DNA of 64,000 bases. Source: CAWBXL01 sp963837365. Lineage in GTDB: Bacteria > Acidobacteriota > Terriglobia > Terriglobales > Acidobacteriaceae. The stretch lies in NCBI GenBank assembly GCA_963837365.1, contig CAWIMW010000002.1:682001-746000 (forward strand), given 5' to 3'. Every line of letters begins with the position of its first letter. Within the stretch, counting starts at the first letter, position 1. Under the pieces are notes generated by a model. It worked only from the letters and a program-made list of their open reading frames with translations. It searched no databases and was not told the origin of the DNA. Shown here one piece after another: positions 60,654-64,000 of this stretch. The translations under genes were made by a program, and so were the position numbers.

Positions 60654-61022
60654 TTACTTCTGGCCGCTGTTCGTTTCAACCGGCTGGGTGGTCACCTTTA
60701 GATCGAAACGCGGCGCTGGTTGGCAGGTGGTATAGCCAACTGGATGCACGGAATCAGAACGGCGGTCGTCGCGCTGGACTCTATAAGTGCGCATGGTGTA
60801 ACAGGTAGCATTGAGGTCGGGATTGATGCTCAGGGCGCGCTTACTTGGCGCGTTCAGAGAAAAACGATAAACCGTGGGAGTCTGGACACTCGTGACAGGG
60901 TTGGCTGAGTCTGGCGTCGTAACTCCAGCAGGAGCCCTTTCATTTTGACTCGGCTGGTCCTCAGCGAATGCGAAGCTCAACGAGAACGCAAACAAGACAG
61001 TCAGGAGGCGAAGGAGTGACAT
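60654..61022 (-). CDS. Secreted hypothetical protein, about 122 residues
   Basis: The start at 61022 follows GGAGGATTTTCT; a longer reading to 61085 is unlikely. Signal peptide MSLLRLLTVLFAFSLSFAFA, then a short acidic/Pro region and a conserved-looking core: TPTVYRFSLNAPSKRALSIN, ATCYTMRTYRVQRDD, HPVGYTTCQPAPRFDLKVTT with two Cys that may form a disulphide. Resembles small exported acidobacterial proteins of unknown function. Single gene. Confidence 0.7.
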   Translation of the reverse strand: MSLLRLLTVLFAFSLSFAFAEDQPSQNERAPAGVTTPDSANPVTSVQTPTVYRFSLNAPSKRALSINPDLNATCYTMRTYRVQRDDRRSDSVHPVGYTTCQPAPRFDLKVTTQPVETNSGQK

Positions 61023-61118
61023 AGAAAATCCTCCGATCACGCGGATTATAACTCCGGAAGTCCAGACAAAGAAATAGCGGGGCAACTTCTGCCCCGCCGT
61101 ATTAAGACAGAAAACATC

Positions 61119-61352
61119 CTAAGAATCCAGGTCGTTCTTTTCCAGGTATTGCAGGGTGCGCTGGGCGTCGTTGAGTTCCATGAACTCACGGTAGGTGCCG
61201 CCACGAGATAACATTTCGGTCAGCCTGTTTTCGATCGCCTGGCGCGCGGCTTCAAGTTTGGATTGCAGGTGACCGTGGTCGAGTTCAAATACGGCCTCCT
61301 GATAGACTTGCTTCCAGAGTGATGGGTTTTGTGCCTGGGCTGCTACTTGCAT
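61119..61352 (-). CDS. Hypothetical 77-residue protein
   Basis: AAAGGAGAAACTTC precedes ATG 61352. Small, soluble, helical (WKQVYQEAVFELDHGHLQSK, LEAARQAIENRLTEMLSRGG, ELNDAQRTLQYLEKNDLDS). No signal peptide or known motif. The good ribosome site and clean helical pattern support it. Function unknown. Confidence 0.65.
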   Translation of the reverse strand: MQVAAQAQNPSLWKQVYQEAVFELDHGHLQSKLEAARQAIENRLTEMLSRGGTYREFMELNDAQRTLQYLEKNDLDS

Positions 61353-61454
61353 GAAGTTTCTCCTTTAAGAACACGTGATGGTTGCGTTTCATGCAACCGG
61401 CTGGGGACCGGTATCCTGCGGCCGGTGCGTGTCGGAGAAGTGGGCTTACCAGTT

Positions 61455-61721
61455 TCAGCAGCGGAGAATACAACTCGACAGCAATGTCCGATATGTACTA
61501 CTCGCTTCGGCTGAAGCCGGGCTTTCGACTTTGTACTGCGTTGTGAAAGATCTGGTCCGACTTACCGGCAGCACGCGCTGACTCAGGGTTTGATATTGGG
61601 CCGCTTGCAACATCTCGCAGCGGTTGACTGCGGTATCGGATTCATGGACATCCTCCTGGGCGCCCCATGCACACATGGTCAGCGCCATCAGAACTACGAG
61701 GAGTATCCGCATAAGCTTCAT
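61455..61721 (-). CDS. Small secreted hypothetical protein
   Basis: A signal-peptide-like start (MKLMRILLVVLMALTMCAWG) and a short mature part with three Cys (AVNRCEMLQAAQ ... SSCILRC). An ATG at 61730 is an alternative start. No family. It could be a secreted peptide or chance; the signal peptide is the main support. Confidence 0.4.
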   Translation of the reverse strand: MKLMRILLVVLMALTMCAWGAQEDVHESDTAVNRCEMLQAAQYQTLSQRVLPVSRTRSFTTQYKVESPASAEASSTYRTLLSSCILRC

Positions 61722-61889
61722 TTGTAGCAAATTAACCGTCCGATTTTAAGTAAATATTGTGTAAAAATTCGAGTAACCTTCATCCGGACGATTACCCGGA
61801 AGGGCAACGGTTTGAATTGATTCTTCTACAGTTCGATGTCGGAAGTATGTCCATGCGTTGCCACCGCGGGGTCGCGAAGAGGGAACACA

Positions 61890-63107
61890 ATGAAAACACT
61901 CAGGATGTTCGGTTTTGCCTTGCTGGAGCTGGTGATTCTTACAACATTCCAGGCTTGGGCCCAGTCGCTCTATACATTTCCGGACGGAACTGAGACCCGC
62001 TGGGCCAGCCCGGAAAATCCTAAGGGCGAGAAGGGCAAAGCCGCCGAAACCAATGCCGGGCGCAAAGGCCGTCCGGCGATTCCGGTCAAAGCGGGCGAAC
62101 GGCTTATTTTAGCTGAAGTCAAGGGCTCCAGCGGGACGGTACGCAGAATCTGGGCCACCATCAATGACCGTAGTCCAGCCATGCTTCGCGGTCTCAAGCT
62201 GGAAATGTTCTGGGACGGAGCTGCAACGCCAGCGGTCTCGGCTCCTTTTGGCGATTTCTTTGGACACGGGCTTGGGCACATGGCGGCTTTTCAGTCGGCT
62301 TTGTTTGCCAGTCCAGAGGGCAAGAGCTTCAACTGTTATATCCCGATGCCGTTCAAGACGGGAATGAAGATTGTGCTTACCAATGAAAGCGGCAAGGACC
62401 TTGCTTTGTTGTTCTACGACGTGGATTACACGCTTGGCGACAAGCACGGCCCTGACACGTTGTACTTCCATGCCTACTTCCGCCGCGAGAACCCAACCCG
62501 GTTGCAACACGACTTTGAAATTCTGCCGCATGTTTCCGGCAGAGGGCGCTACCTGGGAACAACTCTCGGCGTAGAGGCCACCAAAGATCTCTACATGGAC
62601 AACTGGTGGGGCGAAGGCGAAGTCAAAGTATTTCTCGACGGAGATACCGACTCACCCACGCTTTCCGGAACCGGGACCGAAGATTACATCGGCACGGGCT
62701 GGGGATTGAATCAATACGCGAACTTTTATCAGGGCGCGCCTTTTGCCGACAATACAAATATGCGGTTCTCTTTTTACCGCTTTCACGTGCCCGATCCGGT
62801 GTATTTCTCGAAAGACATCCGTGTCACCATCCAACAGATTGGATACGCGTCGGCATCGAAGACCGGAAATCCTATCTACGCGACTGGGACACCGGTCTAC
62901 AAAGCTGGGGCGGGGCTGATTGAAAAAGAGAAGAATTCCCAGGGGCTATTTGAACGTCAGGATGACTGGTCTGGAGTCGCCTACTTCTATTTAGACAAGC
63001 CGGAAGATGGCCTGCCGCCAATTGCTTCGGCGGAGGCCCGGATGAAAGGAATGGCTTGGGGCGGACCATCATGGGGAGACGTTCCGCAAGATGGTGCTGC
63101 CCGTTAA
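61890..63107 (+). CDS. DUF2961 protein (glycoside hydrolase family 172-like), secreted
   Basis: 405 residues from ATG 61890 (GAGGGAACACA upstream), with a signal peptide ending AWAQ. ETRWASPENPKGEKGKAAET, GSSGTVRRIWATINDR, EMFWDGAATPAVSAPFGDFF, DNWWGEGEVKVFLDGDTDSP and SGTGTEDYIGTGWGLNQYAN are the DUF2961 signature, including acidic residues (GTEDY) likely in the active site. GH172 members act on difructose dianhydrides or arabinofuranosides. With the GH51 gene nearby, arabinose-type substrates fit. It overlaps the convergent aldose epimerase by 4 bases. Confidence 0.85.
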   Translation: MKTLRMFGFALLELVILTTFQAWAQSLYTFPDGTETRWASPENPKGEKGKAAETNAGRKGRPAIPVKAGERLILAEVKGSSGTVRRIWATINDRSPAMLRGLKLEMFWDGAATPAVSAPFGDFFGHGLGHMAAFQSALFASPEGKSFNCYIPMPFKTGMKIVLTNESGKDLALLFYDVDYTLGDKHGPDTLYFHAYFRRENPTRLQHDFEILPHVSGRGRYLGTTLGVEATKDLYMDNWWGEGEVKVFLDGDTDSPTLSGTGTEDYIGTGWGLNQYANFYQGAPFADNTNMRFSFYRFHVPDPVYFSKDIRVTIQQIGYASASKTGNPIYATGTPVYKAGAGLIEKEKNSQGLFERQDDWSGVAYFYLDKPEDGLPPIASAEARMKGMAWGGPSWGDVPQDGAAR

Positions 63108-64000
63108 CGAGTGGAGAATTTGAATACGGTCACAGTGTCGTAGGTCTGTCCCGGACGCAGCACTGTGGACGGGAAATCAGGATGGTTCGGTGAATCCGGA
63201 AAATGTTGCGTCTCCAGGCAAAGTGCGGAGCGCCGCGGATAGGGCGCGCCACCTTTGCCCTTGGATCCAGTCAGGAAGTTGCCGCTGTAGAACTGAATAC
63301 CAGGTTGATCGGTCGAAACCGTCATCACCCGCCCGCGGTTGGGTTCGTATACTTCGGCAGCTTCTCGCATTTCACCGGCTTTGCCGTCGATCACCCAGTT
63401 GTGGTCGTATCCTCCACCCAGCTTGATCTGCTCATCGTTGGCCTCAATGCGATCGCCAATCCGGGTTGCTTTTCGGAAATCAAATGGCGTGCCTTCAACA
63501 GATTTGATTTTGCCGGTTGGAATTAGACTTGCATCAACCGGAGTGAATTTGGATGCATGCAAAGTGAGTTGATCGCCAAGAATGTCTCCATTACCCTGCC
63601 CGGCAAGATTGAAGTAGGAATGCTGGGTGAGGTTTACCACCGTGGGCTTGTCCGTGGTTGCTGAATATTCCACCCGCAACGCACCTTTTTCCAGAGTGTA
63701 TTTGACCTTCGCAGTCAGGTTGCCCGGGAAACCTTCTTCTCCGTCCTTGCTCAGGTAGGTGAATTCAACGCCGTTGTTAATTTGCTTTGGAGTCCACAGC
63801 ACGTTGTAGAAGCCGTTGGGCCCGCCGTGCAGCGTGTTCTCACCATTGTTCTTTGGAAGGGAGTATTGTTTGCCGTCCAGAGTGAAAGTGCCGTGTGCAA
63901 TGCGGTTGGCGTAGCGCCCAATCACGGCCCCGTAGAAATTATGGCTGTTGGCGACGTATTCGTCCAGAGTGTCAAAGCCGAGGACGATGTCCTCCATTTT
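63104..64000 (-). CDS. Aldose 1-epimerase, 5' end outside the window
   Basis: 297 residues visible of about 350: DIVLGFDTLDEYVANSHNFY, AVIGRYANRIAHGTFTLDGK, NNGENTLHGGPNGFYNVLWT (His of the active site), VVNLTQHSYFNLAGQ (second His) and the C-terminal CLETQHFPDSPNHPDFPSTV. The gene clearly continues past base 64000. It interconverts alpha and beta anomers of aldoses such as galactose or arabinose. Convergent with the DUF2961 gene. Confidence 0.9.
   Translation of the reverse strand, partial: KMEDIVLGFDTLDEYVANSHNFYGAVIGRYANRIAHGTFTLDGKQYSLPKNNGENTLHGGPNGFYNVLWTPKQINNGVEFTYLSKDGEEGFPGNLTAKVKYTLEKGALRVEYSATTDKPTVVNLTQHSYFNLAGQGNGDILGDQLTLHASKFTPVDASLIPTGKIKSVEGTPFDFRKATRIGDRIEANDEQIKLGGGYDHNWVIDGKAGEMREAAEVYEPNRGRVMTVSTDQPGIQFYSGNFLTGSKGKGGAPYPRRSALCLETQHFPDSPNHPDFPSTVLRPGQTYDTVTVFKFSTR

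Overview
The window looks like chromosome of a soil-type Acidobacteriota (Terriglobia-like). This is inferred from protein families (DUF2911, SYLF, Sel1, GH172/DUF2961, a PDZ sensor next to a Ser/Thr kinase, split glycine decarboxylase), moderately high GC and many short dispersed palindromic repeats typical of that group. No rRNA, CRISPR array, replication origin or prophage is visible.

Left part (1-18.6 kb), mostly housekeeping: a TonB-like relic, S10 carboxypeptidase, SYLF lipid-binding protein, frameshifted tag, peroxiredoxin, HIT protein, a GH27 alpha-galactosidase broken by five +1 frameshifts, a DUF2911 protein, the complete glycine cleavage operon gcvT-gcvH-gcvPA-gcvPB (minus strand), a divergent 58-residue Cys-rich protein, Sel1 and FN3 envelope proteins, hslV-hslU, and two secreted proteins.

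Accessory island (18.8-24.7 kb): a PD-(D/E)XK endonuclease-like gene behind a palindrome, an extended -10 and an intrinsic terminator; a truncated second copy of it; then a three-gene operon with overlapping stop/start codons, encoding a coiled-coil HARE-type HTH protein, an unrecognised 220-residue protein and a 636-residue GHKL ATPase. This is the best candidate for an undescribed (possibly defence) system. It is followed by two truncated copies and one intact copy of an XRE/HTH antitoxin-like gene, MITE-like palindromic elements, and an unusual tRNA that may mark the island edge.

Middle (24.9-43.5 kb): acnA, NmrA-like protein, UspA, mntH with a frameshifted mntR and matching TTAA-N6-TTAA boxes at both promoters, a PDZ/membrane sensor overlapping a Ser/Thr kinase, DUF1801 paralogues around a DUF4197 gene, an operon (DHFR-like, DUF1801, alpha/beta hydrolase, SRPBCC, ArsR) with a palindromic operator on its promoter, an MscS channel, a NUDIX hydrolase and a patatin.

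Rhs toxin array (43.5-56.7 kb, minus strand): an IS1182-type element, then four Rhs/YD-repeat units sharing near-identical core DNA. Three carry different C-terminal tips (a HExxH zincin, an unassigned tip and a Cys/His papain/NlpC-like tip), each followed at once by a small exported or membrane-anchored protein as candidate immunity gene. One unit is interrupted by a 1.4-kb ISNCY/IS1202-like element with a 16-bp target duplication. All cores lack an intact N-terminus, so the locus reads as orphan modules.

Right end (56.8-64 kb): sugar and lipid genes (frameshifted GH51 arabinofuranosidase, acyl-CoA dehydrogenase, GH172/DUF2961 protein, aldose 1-epimerase running off the edge) with small secreted or cytosolic hypotheticals. 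Most frameshifts inferred across the window are single-base insertions, so residual sequencing error is a serious alternative to true gene decay.
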